64,000 nucleotides of DNA from Chitinophagaceae bacterium (GTDB lineage Bacteria > Bacteroidota > Bacteroidia > Chitinophagales > Chitinophagaceae), in the NCBI GenBank assembly GCA_016720565.1, contig JADKKJ010000011.1, positions 372,001 to 436,000 of the forward strand, written 5' to 3'. This document shows positions 53,400 through 61,554 of the stretch, piece by piece (the stretch's first letter is position 1; every line of letters starts with the position of its first letter). The position numbers were made by a program, and so were the translations under genes. A model generated the notes under the pieces. It searched no databases. It was not told where the DNA came from and worked only from the letters and a program-made list of their open reading frames with translations.

Positions 53400-54011
53400 T
53401 TATTTTTTACTGTTCTGCATTCGTAGTAATGCAAATACGGCCGCAACAAGGAAACAGGCCACGCAGACATATAGGAAAATGGTATAATCCAGGCTAAGTT
53501 TCACATCACCGAACCCACTGGTGGAATCCTTCACCTTGTCTGCCGCATCCTTGGCCATTTCTTTATCAAACCAGCTTTTCAGCATCACCATAAAACCTAC
53601 CAGGGAGGCTATACCTGCAAAACCAACCAATGCGGTCAGCATGGCGCCGCCTTTTGATTTGATCAGGGAAACGCCAATGCCAATTACTGCCAGTGCCATT
53701 GCGGCAATGACAAACAATGGTGCCTGCCCTTCTTTATTAGATGGTTTTTTAGTGCCATCCTTGAATATATCATCGCCCATTCCTTTGGAGGCAATATTCC
53801 AGTCCTTGTTCATGGCAAAATCAATTCCTTTTTTATCCATGAACTTGGTGCCGCCGCATTTGATCTCGGCAAATGGCATCAGGAACAACAATAAGGCTAC
53901 CGCAAATGCGATGGTAGATGGAATACCTGTACCGAAAATACCACCACGGGAGGCAGCAGGCTGGTAAACAGGCGTTACAGGAGTTTCAGTAAGCGGTTGG
54001 TGAGGGTCCAT
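53400..54011 (-). CDS. Small membrane protein of unknown function
   Basis: A 203-residue protein: a proline-rich N-terminus (MDPHQPLTETPVTPVYQP), a membrane segment near 29-47 (STIAFAVALLLFLMPF), a hydrophilic loop (about 50-97), two segments near 98-140 (APLFVIAAMALAVIGIG; LTALVGFAGIASLVGFMVML) and one near the C-terminus (YTIFLYVCVACFLVAAVFALL). I do not recognise a family. It is followed by a strong terminator and appears monocistronic, divergent from the dehydrogenase gene at 54099. Confidence 0.7.
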   Translation of the reverse strand: MDPHQPLTETPVTPVYQPAASRGGIFGTGIPSTIAFAVALLLFLMPFAEIKCGGTKFMDKKGIDFAMNKDWNIASKGMGDDIFKDGTKKPSNKEGQAPLFVIAAMALAVIGIGVSLIKSKGGAMLTALVGFAGIASLVGFMVMLKSWFDKEMAKDAADKVKDSTSGFGDVKLSLDYTIFLYVCVACFLVAAVFALLRMQNSKK

Positions 54012-54076
54012 ATAAAAATATTTTCAGTCAAGTTAAGAGAAACTTCTTAGAATACACAACAATCTGCTGCACAGCA

Positions 54077-54084
54077 TATCTTTA
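54077..54084 (+). promoter_or_regulatory. Predicted -7 box for the dehydrogenase gene
   Basis: TATCTTTA (TAnnTTTA variant) lies 14 nt before the ATG at 54099. Confidence 0.35.
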
Positions 54085-54098
54085 CAATTCAGAAGATC

Positions 54099-54947
54099 AT
54101 GAACATCAATTCAATTTGTGTTTGCGGGGCAGGTACCATGGGCGCTGGCATAGCGCAGGCGGCCGCACAATCCGGCATTTCCACTATTCTTTTCGACCTG
54201 AACCAGGGGATCCTCGATAAAGCCAGTTCAGCTATAGATAAAAACCTTTCGGCCCTGGTGGGCAAACAAAAGATCAGCGAAGAGCAAAAGCAAAGGATAC
54301 AGCAACGGCTGCAATTCACCAGTGATCTGCAGTATTGCCTGGCCGATGTTTTTATTGAAGCCATTGTAGAAAAGCCAGCCGCAAAAATTGCGTTATTCAA
54401 TCAACTGGCTGAGATCAATCATGGTGAATCTGTATTCGCCAGCAACACTTCCTCCCTTTCCCTGGAGAAAATCGCGGAACAGGTAAAAGGACCCGAGCGT
54501 TTGATCGGGATGCATTTTTTTAATCCTGCTACGATCATGAAACTGGTGGAGGTAGTGAATACCAGGTTCACCTCCCCTGCGGCCACAGAACTTATTTTAG
54601 AGCTGGCCAGGCAAATGGGCAAAACCGCAGTGATCTGCCGTGATTCTCCCGGATTTATTGTGAACAGGGTGGCAAGACCTTTTTATATTGAGACCATGCG
54701 CCTGGTAGAGGAAGGAATTGTGGACCTGGAGCAGGCAGACAGGCTATTGGAAGCAACTGGTTTCAAAATGGGGCCATTCAGATTAATGGACCTTATTGGT
54801 AATGATATCAATTATGCCGTGAGTACCTCCGTTTATGAACAATTAGGGCAGCCAGAAAGATTAAGGCCTTCGGGTTTACAGCTGGAAAAACTGGAAGCTG
54901 GTAAACTGGGTAAGAAAAGCGGCGAAGGATTTTACAGGTACGTTTAA
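54099..54947 (+). CDS. 3-hydroxybutyryl/3-hydroxyacyl-CoA dehydrogenase
   Basis: An NAD-dependent dehydrogenase of 282 residues that interconverts 3-hydroxyacyl-CoA and 3-ketoacyl-CoA. The Rossmann motif is CGAGTMGAGIAQ at 9-20. The catalytic serine and histidine-glutamate pair lie in FASNTSSLSLE and GMHFFNPATIMKLVEVV. The NAD domain is joined to the all-helical C-terminal domain (SPGFIVNRVARPFYIETMRLVEEG, GPFRLMDLIGNDINY, SGEGFYRY), of usual length. The gene precedes the epimerase-like gene by 21 bases, so they may be co-transcribed. Confidence 0.93.
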   Translation: MNINSICVCGAGTMGAGIAQAAAQSGISTILFDLNQGILDKASSAIDKNLSALVGKQKISEEQKQRIQQRLQFTSDLQYCLADVFIEAIVEKPAAKIALFNQLAEINHGESVFASNTSSLSLEKIAEQVKGPERLIGMHFFNPATIMKLVEVVNTRFTSPAATELILELARQMGKTAVICRDSPGFIVNRVARPFYIETMRLVEEGIVDLEQADRLLEATGFKMGPFRLMDLIGNDINYAVSTSVYEQLGQPERLRPSGLQLEKLEAGKLGKKSGEGFYRYV

Positions 54948-54968
54948 TACGATCATTGGTTCAATCTT

Positions 54969-55964
54969 ATGATGAATAAAAAAATATTGGTTACAGGCGG
55001 TACCGGATTTCTGGGGGCATATATACTCCGGGAGTTAATACAAAAAGGCTACCAGGTGCGCGCGATCCGCCGTTCCAGTAAGATCCCGGATTTTATAGAG
55101 CCTGAGCTGATGCAGCAGGTGGAATGGGTGGATGGAGATATACTGGATGTGGTTTCCCTGCAGGAGGCTATGCAGGGTATCGATGCCATCATTCATTCCG
55201 CGGCCATTGTTTCATTTATCCCAAAAGAAAAATGGAAAATGCAACAGGTGAATGTGGATGGAACCGCCAATGTGGTGAATATGGCTTTGGAAGCAGGTAT
55301 CAGCAGGCTGGTGCATATCAGTTCAGTGGCAGCTTTAGGAAGACTTGCCAGTGGCGGAATGGTAGATGAAGAAAAAAAATGGGAAGAAAGCAAGGTCAAT
55401 ACGGATTATGCCAGGTCAAAACACAAGGCAGAACTGGAAGTATACCGCGGTATCGGGGAAGGATTGAATGCGGTGATATTAAATCCAAGTACCATCATCG
55501 GTTATGGCGACTGGCATAGCAGCAGCTGTGCCATTTTCAGGAATATCTATAAGGGATTTAATTATTATACGTCGGGGCTGAATGGATTTGTTGCAGTAGA
55601 GGATGTGGCCAGGGCTGCGGTATTATTCCTGGAAAATGAAATATCTGCAGAACGGTTTTTATTGAATGGCGATAACTGGCATTTTCAAAAATTGCAAAAT
55701 GCCATCGCGGATGGATTCAATAAAAAACGTCCCAGCCGTAAAGCGGGGCCTTTTTTATTGGGTATTGCCTGGAGAATGCAGGCCTTATCTTCTTTTTTCA
55801 GCGGAAACCGGCCCCTGCTTACCAAACAGAGTGTGAAGGTGGCTTTAAGCGAGACCCGCTTTGATAGCCGGAAAATAAGTAAGTTTTTACCCGGGTTTTC
55901 CTTTTCCTCATTAGAAACTTCCATTAAAAATGCCTGCGAAAAATACCTGCAAAGGCTGAATTAA
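54969..55964 (+). CDS. NAD-dependent epimerase/dehydratase family protein
   Basis: An extended short-chain dehydrogenase of 331 residues. The nucleotide-binding motif is GGTGFLG (residues 9-15), HISSVAALG carries the active-site serine region and YARSKHKAE the catalytic Y-x3-K pair. The family acts on sugar nucleotides, dihydroflavonol-like compounds or sterol-like substrates; nothing here fixes the substrate. It follows the 3-hydroxyacyl-CoA dehydrogenase gene and probably shares its transcript. Confidence 0.88.
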   Translation: MMNKKILVTGGTGFLGAYILRELIQKGYQVRAIRRSSKIPDFIEPELMQQVEWVDGDILDVVSLQEAMQGIDAIIHSAAIVSFIPKEKWKMQQVNVDGTANVVNMALEAGISRLVHISSVAALGRLASGGMVDEEKKWEESKVNTDYARSKHKAELEVYRGIGEGLNAVILNPSTIIGYGDWHSSSCAIFRNIYKGFNYYTSGLNGFVAVEDVARAAVLFLENEISAERFLLNGDNWHFQKLQNAIADGFNKKRPSRKAGPFLLGIAWRMQALSSFFSGNRPLLTKQSVKVALSETRFDSRKISKFLPGFSFSSLETSIKNACEKYLQRLN

Positions 55965-55987
55965 TGCAACCATTATTCATTGCGTTG

Positions 55988-55995
55988 TATCTTTA
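55988..55995 (+). promoter_or_regulatory. Predicted -7 box close to the start codon
   Basis: TATCTTTA (TAnnTTTA variant) ends 4 nt before the ATG at 56000, compatible with a leaderless mRNA. Confidence 0.4.
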
Positions 55996-55999
55996 AGGC

Positions 56000-57061
56000 A
56001 TGCAGCGCTTTCATCTTGTTTTCCTCCTTTTAGTATCGCTATTTACCCTTAACAGCCAGGCACAATTCATTGTTTCGGGAACTGTATTGGATTCGGCCAC
56101 CAGGGAACCACTGAGTCCTGCCTCCGTATTTTGCCAGAATACAACCCTGGGAACAGGCACCAATAAACTGGGTGAGTTTACCCTCAATCTTAAATCAGGA
56201 GGGTATGACCTGATCATCAGTTATACCGGTTACCGCACTCAAACGGTCAGGGTATCAGAAAATAACAAGCTTGAGATCCTGCTGGTAAAGGAAGAAAAAA
56301 GCATGATGGAAGTAGTACTTAAGAATACCTATGAAGTGGCCGATGGGTATACGAAATATGGTGATTTCTTTTTTAAGAATTTCATTGGCTCCACCCCTAA
56401 TGCTTCAAAATGCAGCATCGATAACCCTGAAGTGCTGAAATTCTTTTTCTATAAAAGAAGCAACCGCCTGAAAGTGATGGCCAGCGAACCGGTAAAAGTG
56501 ACCAACAATGCGCTTGGATATACGCTTAGCTACCTCCTGGATTCCTTCGTGTATTATTATAACACTGACCTCTGCTTATACCGGGGTTATTGCCTTTTTA
56601 CGGCCATGGATGGAACAGACAGTCTTAAGAAAGTATGGACCAGCAACAGGGCCCGCAGTTATGAAGGTTCCAAAATGCAGTTCATGCGCAGTTATTACGA
56701 CAGCACCCTGAAAGAAGATGGTTGGATCATTGATATACTGGATGAAAACAGTGATAAGAAATTCAGTAAGGTGACCGATCCCTATGATACCACTTATTAT
56801 GGTGCGCTGGACAGTACTATGCAGATCGAGATCTGGTATCCGCGTAAGATCAGCGTGACTTATACTAAAAAAAGACCCGAGGCAGACTACCTGAAAAAAT
56901 TCAACCTGCCTAAGACGGTGCCTTATATTATTTCCTACATAGATATCCGAAATTCGATCGCGATCATGGAGAATGGCTATTATTATGATCAGCGGGATTG
57001 GGTTAACCAGGGATACTGGAGCTGGAAGAACCTGGCAGATCTCCTGCCTTATGATTATTAA
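56000..57061 (+). CDS. Carboxypeptidase-like regulatory domain protein
   Basis: An exported protein of 353 residues. The signal peptide MQRFHLVFLLLVSLFTLNSQAQ is followed by a carboxypeptidase-regulatory-like (CarbopepD_reg_2) domain at about 24-100 (VSGTVLDSATREPLSPASVF, NKLGEFTLNLKSGGYDLIISYTGYRTQTV). The remaining 250 residues have many aromatic residues (SYLLDSFVYYYNTDLCLYRGY) and no recognised domain. There is no plug or barrel, so it is not a TonB receptor. The function is unknown. Confidence 0.8.
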   Translation: MQRFHLVFLLLVSLFTLNSQAQFIVSGTVLDSATREPLSPASVFCQNTTLGTGTNKLGEFTLNLKSGGYDLIISYTGYRTQTVRVSENNKLEILLVKEEKSMMEVVLKNTYEVADGYTKYGDFFFKNFIGSTPNASKCSIDNPEVLKFFFYKRSNRLKVMASEPVKVTNNALGYTLSYLLDSFVYYYNTDLCLYRGYCLFTAMDGTDSLKKVWTSNRARSYEGSKMQFMRSYYDSTLKEDGWIIDILDENSDKKFSKVTDPYDTTYYGALDSTMQIEIWYPRKISVTYTKKRPEADYLKKFNLPKTVPYIISYIDIRNSIAIMENGYYYDQRDWVNQGYWSWKNLADLLPYDY

Positions 57062-57126
57062 GGAGGTTGAAGGTGTAAGGTTTGGTATGCTGAAAACCTA
57101 AACTTTAAACCTCAACTTTCAACTCT
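57061..57126. terminator. Heptamer-repeat hairpin between convergent genes
   Basis: Left arm AGGTTGA, AGGTGTA, AGGTTTG and right arm (read on the minus strand) GTTGAAA, GTTGAGG, TTTAAAG, TTTAGGT both show a 7-bp period. GAGGTTGAAGGT pairs with ACTTTAAACCTC with one mismatch and one wobble. It separates the gene at 56000 from lpxD and overlaps the lpxD stop; a bidirectional terminator is the simplest reading. Confidence 0.5.
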
Positions 57127-58063
57127 TATTAATTTTCTCCCATAATAAAGGGATCCTCTTTATCCATATCAATTCTTTCATTTTCTCCCTTGCATCTTCC
57201 ACAGGAGATCCGAAATAGACCTTACCTCCTTCGATAGAATCCTTTACGCCGCTTTGCGCATACACCACAGCGTCTTTTCCTATGGTCAGCGTTTTATTCA
57301 CGCCTACCTGTCCCCAGAGTATTACACCATCTTCAATAGTTGTAGCGCCTGCAATACCTACCTGTCCGGCGAACAAACAATTCTTTCCGATCACGGTATC
57401 ATGGCCAATATGAACCAGGTTATCGATCTTAGTTCCTTCGCCAATGATCGTATCTGAACTAACGCCCCGGTCTATACAACAATTGGCGCCGATCTCTACA
57501 GCGTTCTCAATAACCACCCTTCCGCAGGAATCCATTCTTTTATAATGCACAGGCCTGCTGGTTTTTTTATTGTAATAAAAAGCATCGGAGCCAATTACCG
57601 TACCTGCCTGTATGATCACATCATTTCCCAATACACAATGATCAAGGATGCAAACGTTTGGATGGATCACACAATTCTTACCAATAGAAACGTGGTTGCC
57701 AATAAATGCACCGGGCATCACTACCGTTCCTTCCCCTATTTGAGCAGATTCACTTACCAACCGGGCAGATGGCTGAAACGGACGATAGAACCGCACCAGC
57801 TTCAGGTAGCATTCAAAAGGGTCATCTACGATCAGCAATGCTTTTCCTTCAGGGCAATCCGTTTTTTTATTGATGATAATGAAACTGGCAGCAGAATGAA
57901 GGCACTTTTCATAATATTTCGGATGATCAACAAATACAAGATCACCTTTCTCTACCCGGTGGATCTCATTGATGCCAGTGGCCATTCCCTCAGTATTACC
58001 TTCAATGCTGGCGCCGATCATAGATGCGATCGTTGTGACCGGAACAGGATTTTCAAAACGCAT
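57119..58063 (-). CDS. lpxD: UDP-3-O-acylglucosamine N-acyltransferase
   Basis: Third enzyme of lipid A synthesis, transferring a 3-hydroxyacyl chain from acyl-carrier protein to UDP-3-O-acyl-glucosamine. The 314-residue protein has the N-terminal uridine-binding domain (about 1-100: GDLVFVDHPKYYEKCLHSAA) followed by left-handed beta-helix hexapeptides. HIGHD at 218-222 holds the catalytic histidine, and the PVHYKRMDSCGRV loop is present. ATG 58063 is preferred over an upstream start at 58132, because a TAACTTTG promoter box lies between them. Other lpx genes are not adjacent. Confidence 0.93.
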   Translation of the reverse strand: MRFENPVPVTTIASMIGASIEGNTEGMATGINEIHRVEKGDLVFVDHPKYYEKCLHSAASFIIINKKTDCPEGKALLIVDDPFECYLKLVRFYRPFQPSARLVSESAQIGEGTVVMPGAFIGNHVSIGKNCVIHPNVCILDHCVLGNDVIIQAGTVIGSDAFYYNKKTSRPVHYKRMDSCGRVVIENAVEIGANCCIDRGVSSDTIIGEGTKIDNLVHIGHDTVIGKNCLFAGQVGIAGATTIEDGVILWGQVGVNKTLTIGKDAVVYAQSGVKDSIEGGKVYFGSPVEDAREKMKELIWIKRIPLLWEKINKS

Positions 58064-58098
58064 GTGCAGATTTTTTTGAATTGATTTTTTTTCCGAAA

Positions 58099-58106
58099 CA
58101 AAGTTA
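58099..58106 (-). promoter_or_regulatory. Predicted -7 box for lpxD
   Basis: On the minus strand TAACTTTG, an exact TAnnTTTG match, lies 35 nt upstream of the lpxD ATG. Confidence 0.5.
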
Positions 58107-58231
58107 ATCTTATGATGCAGGCCTGAAGTCATAAAAAAATACCGGTTACAACTGCAGGTTTATCCACAGGCTATTTCAAAATGTTAATAAAATAATTCGA
58201 AAAATTTTTCCAGTTAAAGAAATTTATTTTT

Positions 58232-58275
58232 AATATTGTGGAGGGAAATTTATTTCCCTGTACTTACTAACCCAT
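58232..58275 (-). other. GTTAGTAAG-hairpin element, copy 3
   Basis: On the minus strand: ATGGGTTAGTAAGTA (58275-58261, identical over 15 bases to copy 2), CAG, the stem GGGAAAT / ATTTCCC (58258-58243) and AATATT (58237-58232). The order of parts is that of copy 1. Confidence 0.5.
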
Positions 58276-58287
58276 CGATATAAATGT

Positions 58288-58315
58288 CCCTCCGCCTCCA
58301 GCGGGGGGATTTTTA
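58288..58315 (+). terminator. Terminator-like hairpin upstream of yicC
   Basis: CCCTCCGC, CTCCA loop, GCGGGGGG (8 pairs, one T-G) followed by ATTTTT. No annotated plus-strand gene precedes it, so it ends either an unannotated small transcript or a prematurely terminated yicC leader. Confidence 0.55.
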
Positions 58316-58470
58316 ATTTCGGGCAACAAGGTCCTGCTTCACAAAATTTTTATGATCTTCTGTTTTTCATTGGAGAAACGATAAGAACATCCGCATCTTA
58401 TTTGCTCACGGATAGTAAAAAGCAGGGTTGCTGCTGTTTAACTACCTTTACTGATATCAAAAAAAAGGTA

Positions 58471-59346
58471 ATGCTAAAATCAATGACGGGTTTCGGAAGG
58501 GCAGAGAAAAATGTGGGGAATAAGACCTTCCTGATCGATATCAAATCCCTGAATGGAAAACAATTCGACCTTTCACTGAAACTCCCTTCTCTCCTTAAAC
58601 CTTTTGAATTCGATATCCGCCGCCTGCTATCAGAGAACCTGGGCAGGGGAACGGTAGATTGTAATATCAGCCTGAAAGATACGGGCCAGGCAAAACCTGT
58701 TACTATTAATACCGACCTGGCAAAAGCCTATTATAAACCCCTCGCGGAATTATCTGCGGCGCTGAACCTGGATCCTTCCCATATCCTGAGCACATTGGTC
58801 AAACTTCCAGAAGTGATCACGCCCAGCAGCGAAACCCTCAACGACCAGGAATGGATCGACTTCCAATCTGTATTGCGTTCGGCAATTGACGACCTGAATT
58901 TACACCGGCTGGAAGAAGGGAAATCACTGGAAGAAGATCTCCGCCTGCGTATCCGCAATATTGTTACCCAGCAGGATGAAGTGATCAAACTGGAACCACT
59001 TCGCAAACAGAAGATACGAGATGGCATCACCCGCCTGCTGGAAGAAAATGTGGGCAAGGAAAACTACGATGGCAACCGGCTTGAACAGGAACTTGTATAC
59101 TATATTGAGAAAATAGATATCACTGAAGAACAGGTAAGGCTGAAGAACCATTGCGATTATTTCCTGGCCATGCTGGAAGAAAAAGAAGAATCCAAGGGAA
59201 AAAAATTATCCTTCCTGCTCCAGGAGATCGGTCGTGAGATCAATACAACAGGGTCCAAAGCCTATGATTCCACCATACAGAAATGTGTGGTACAGATGAA
59301 GGATGACCTGGAGAAGGCAAAAGAACAGATCCTGAATGTTCTTTAG
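58471..59346 (+). CDS. yicC: YicC/YloC family endoribonuclease
   Basis: A 291-residue protein of the YicC family, endoribonucleases that act on small RNAs and mRNA in E. coli. It has the family start MLKSMTGFGRAEK, the central conserved FEFDIRRLLSENLGRGTVDCNI, and the C-terminal EKIDITEEQVRLKNHCDYFL and GKKLSFLLQEIGREINTTGSKA. ATG 58471 begins exactly at the conserved N-terminus. It starts a plus-strand run with gldH and a two-component system. Confidence 0.93.
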   Translation: MLKSMTGFGRAEKNVGNKTFLIDIKSLNGKQFDLSLKLPSLLKPFEFDIRRLLSENLGRGTVDCNISLKDTGQAKPVTINTDLAKAYYKPLAELSAALNLDPSHILSTLVKLPEVITPSSETLNDQEWIDFQSVLRSAIDDLNLHRLEEGKSLEEDLRLRIRNIVTQQDEVIKLEPLRKQKIRDGITRLLEENVGKENYDGNRLEQELVYYIEKIDITEEQVRLKNHCDYFLAMLEEKEESKGKKLSFLLQEIGREINTTGSKAYDSTIQKCVVQMKDDLEKAKEQILNVL

Positions 59347-59355
59347 AAAGCGATA

Positions 59356-59363
59356 TACATTTG
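59356..59363 (+). promoter_or_regulatory. Predicted -7 box for gldH, leaderless spacing
   Basis: TACATTTG, an exact TAnnTTTG match, lies between the yicC stop and the gldH ATG, ending 4 nt before it. Confidence 0.5.
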
Positions 59364-59367
59364 CACT

Positions 59368-59862
59368 ATGATCGAATTCAGAAAAAAACCACACTGGCCT
59401 TTCCTGCTGATGGCCCTTGTATTCTTAGGCAGCTGCCAAACCATCGACCTCTATGAAAAGACCGTTGATATTCCTGGTCATGCCTGGAAAAGCAACTTTA
59501 AACCTTCTTTCAGTTTCACCATTAAAGATACCGCGGCCGCTTACCAGATCTACCTTACCCTTAGGCATGATGATAAATACAGCTTTAATAATATTTATGT
59601 CAGGGTAAATACCCTGCAGCCCGGTGCCGACAGCATTTATACCATTCGCCAGGACCTGCGTTTGGCTAATGATGAACAGGGCTGGCGCTATTCCGGTATA
59701 GGAATGGATGATATCTGGGACCATAGCCTGGCCATTACCCCTACGAATCAATATTTCTATTTCCGAAAACCCGGAACCTATACCTTCACCATTGAACAGA
59801 TCATGCGGCAGGACCCCCTGGAACATGTTTACAATGTTGGACTGCGCCTGATCAAAAAATGA
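59368..59862 (+). CDS. gldH: Gliding motility lipoprotein GldH
   Basis: A lipoprotein of 164 residues needed for gliding in Flavobacterium. The signal peptide ends in the lipobox VFLGSC (cysteine 23). The body matches GldH: HAWKSNFKPSFSFTIKDTAAAYQIYLTLRHDDKYSFNNIYVRV, written here in overlapping parts as FSFTIKDTAAAYQIYL and LRHDDKYSFNNIYV, then GWRYSGIGMDDIWDHSL and PGTYTFTIEQIMRQDPL. In several Bacteroidota gldH follows the PSP1 gene; here it follows yicC instead. It is 6 bases upstream of the histidine kinase gene. Confidence 0.88.
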   Translation: MIEFRKKPHWPFLLMALVFLGSCQTIDLYEKTVDIPGHAWKSNFKPSFSFTIKDTAAAYQIYLTLRHDDKYSFNNIYVRVNTLQPGADSIYTIRQDLRLANDEQGWRYSGIGMDDIWDHSLAITPTNQYFYFRKPGTYTFTIEQIMRQDPLEHVYNVGLRLIKK

Positions 59863-59868
59863 TCCTTC

Positions 59869-60843
59869 ATGCCTGAGAATGTTCGCCGAAGATTATTCAG
59901 AACGACTGTTTTTTTCTGGCTGACCCTGCTGTATATCATTACGGCCCTGGTATGGTGGTTCATTTCCCTGAATAAACAAAATGACCAGATGCGCGATTTT
60001 GAGATCGCCAACGTGGGATATCATGTGGATGCCTCAAATACCCCGGCAGGTATCAATGATATTGAGGCTACGCACGACCGCAACCGAAAAAAATACCTGG
60101 GTGAAGGAGCCTTTTTTCTTTTATTCACTATGGTGGGAGCTGCTTTTGTTTTCCGATCCGTGAGAAAACAATTTCGCCTGCAGCAGCAGCAACAGAATTT
60201 CATGATGGCAGTAACCCATGAATTAAAGACACCGATAGCCGTGGCCCGGCTGAACCTGGAGACCATGCAGAAATATGCACTGGACCCTGAGAAACAAAAA
60301 AAACTCATACGTACCACGCTGGACGAAACCACCCGTTTGAATTTCCTCACCAATAATATCCTGATCTCCTCCCAGCTGGAATCACGGGGTTATAAAGTAT
60401 CCCGGGAAGAACTGGACCTATCCGACCTGCTCAAGGATTGCCTCCAGGATTTCAGGAACCGCTTCCCGGATCGTAAGATCACCGGTGAGATCAAAGACGA
60501 TGTGACCATTAAAGGCGATTCACTGTTATTGCAGATCCTGATCAATAACCTGCTGGAAAATGCCATAAAATATAGCCCCCGTGAAGCTGAGATAAAGGCC
60601 CTGCTTGAAAAAAAAGGCGAACAGGTTGATCTGCAGGTGCAGGACCAGGGACCCGGCATCCCCCCGGAGGAGCGAAAAAAAATATTCAACAAGTTTTATC
60701 GCATGGGCAATGAATCTACCCGGAAAAAACAGGGAACCGGCCTGGGACTTTACCTTTGCAGTAAAATAGCCAGAGATCATAATGGCGACATTTCAGTGAC
60801 AAATAATGCAGGTGGCGGTAGTAATTTTATCGTCCGTTTTTAA
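59869..60843 (+). CDS. Sensor histidine kinase
   Basis: A membrane-bound two-component kinase of 324 residues. Two transmembrane helices (about 14-33 and 81-96) flank a short periplasmic region of some 45 residues. The dimerisation domain has the H-box MMAVTHELKTPIAV with the phosphorylated H117. The ATPase domain follows: N-box NNLLENAIKYSP, G1 DQGPGIPPEE, F-box FNKFYRMGN and G2 GTGLGLYLCSK. The signal is unknown. The cognate response regulator begins 6 bases after the stop. gldH is upstream in the same run. Confidence 0.95.
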   Translation: MPENVRRRLFRTTVFFWLTLLYIITALVWWFISLNKQNDQMRDFEIANVGYHVDASNTPAGINDIEATHDRNRKKYLGEGAFFLLFTMVGAAFVFRSVRKQFRLQQQQQNFMMAVTHELKTPIAVARLNLETMQKYALDPEKQKKLIRTTLDETTRLNFLTNNILISSQLESRGYKVSREELDLSDLLKDCLQDFRNRFPDRKITGEIKDDVTIKGDSLLLQILINNLLENAIKYSPREAEIKALLEKKGEQVDLQVQDQGPGIPPEERKKIFNKFYRMGNESTRKKQGTGLGLYLCSKIARDHNGDISVTNNAGGGSNFIVRF

Positions 60844-60849
60844 ATAACC

Positions 60850-61554
60850 ATGAGCGAGAAAAAAGGATCCATATTATTAGTAGAAGATGAAGAGAATCTT
60901 CATGAAGCGCTAAAGCTGAACCTGGAACTGGAAGGCTATGAGGTCACTTCCGCATTTGACGGGGTCTCTGCGTTGCAGGCGGTACAGAATGAATACTTCG
61001 ACCTGATCATCATGGATGTGATGCTCCCTGAAATGGATGGCATCACTGTAACCGAGACCATCCGCATCAGTAATAATGAAGTGCCTATTCTTATTCTCAG
61101 CGCTAAGAATGCCAGCGCCGACAGGGTACTGGGCTTAAAAAAAGGGGCCGACGATTATCTTACCAAACCCTTTAACCTGGAAGAGCTTTTATTGAGGGTG
61201 ACCAAACTGATAAATAAGAACCTAAAACTTAGGGATAAGTCTTCGGTTGGTGATACGTATAGTTTTGGCGGGCATACCCTGGATTTTAAAGCGCAGGAAG
61301 CCACCCTGGCCAATGGCAGCACTATTCAGCTTAGCAAAAAAGAGACCATGCTGCTGAAACTGCTGATAGAAAATAAAAATGAAGTGGTACCAAGGGAAAA
61401 GATCCTTCAATCAGTTTGGGGTTATAACGTGTACCCTACTACCCGAACCATCGATAATTTCATCCTGAACTTCAGAAAATATTTTGAAGCTGATTCCCGC
61501 AATCCCAACTATTTTCATTCGGTAAGGGGCGTAGGTTACAAATATTCGGAATGA
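60850..61554 (+). CDS. OmpR-family response regulator
   Basis: A DNA-binding response regulator of 234 residues. The receiver has acidic residues (VEDEE), the phospho-acceptor D56 in IIMDVMLPEMDG and K106 in YLTKPFNL. The winged-helix output domain runs from about 135 (LSKKETMLLKLLIENKNEVVPREKIL, TRTIDNFILNFRKYFE, VRGVGYKYS). It is the partner of the kinase just upstream. Its last 19 bases overlap the 3' end of the convergent batD gene. Confidence 0.95.
   Translation: MSEKKGSILLVEDEENLHEALKLNLELEGYEVTSAFDGVSALQAVQNEYFDLIIMDVMLPEMDGITVTETIRISNNEVPILILSAKNASADRVLGLKKGADDYLTKPFNLEELLLRVTKLINKNLKLRDKSSVGDTYSFGGHTLDFKAQEATLANGSTIQLSKKETMLLKLLIENKNEVVPREKILQSVWGYNVYPTTRTIDNFILNFRKYFEADSRNPNYFHSVRGVGYKYSE

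Larger units (their letters stand above)
58107..58470. other. Divergent intergenic region lpxD / yicC
   Basis: This stretch holds a DnaA-box match TTATCCACA (58160-58168), the third GTTAGTAAG-hairpin element on the minus strand (58232-58275) and a GC-rich terminator hairpin on the plus strand (58288-58315). TACCTTTA about 25 nt before the yicC start is a possible -7 box. I see no coding sequence; TTG 58402 in frame with yicC is not a credible start. Confidence 0.6.
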
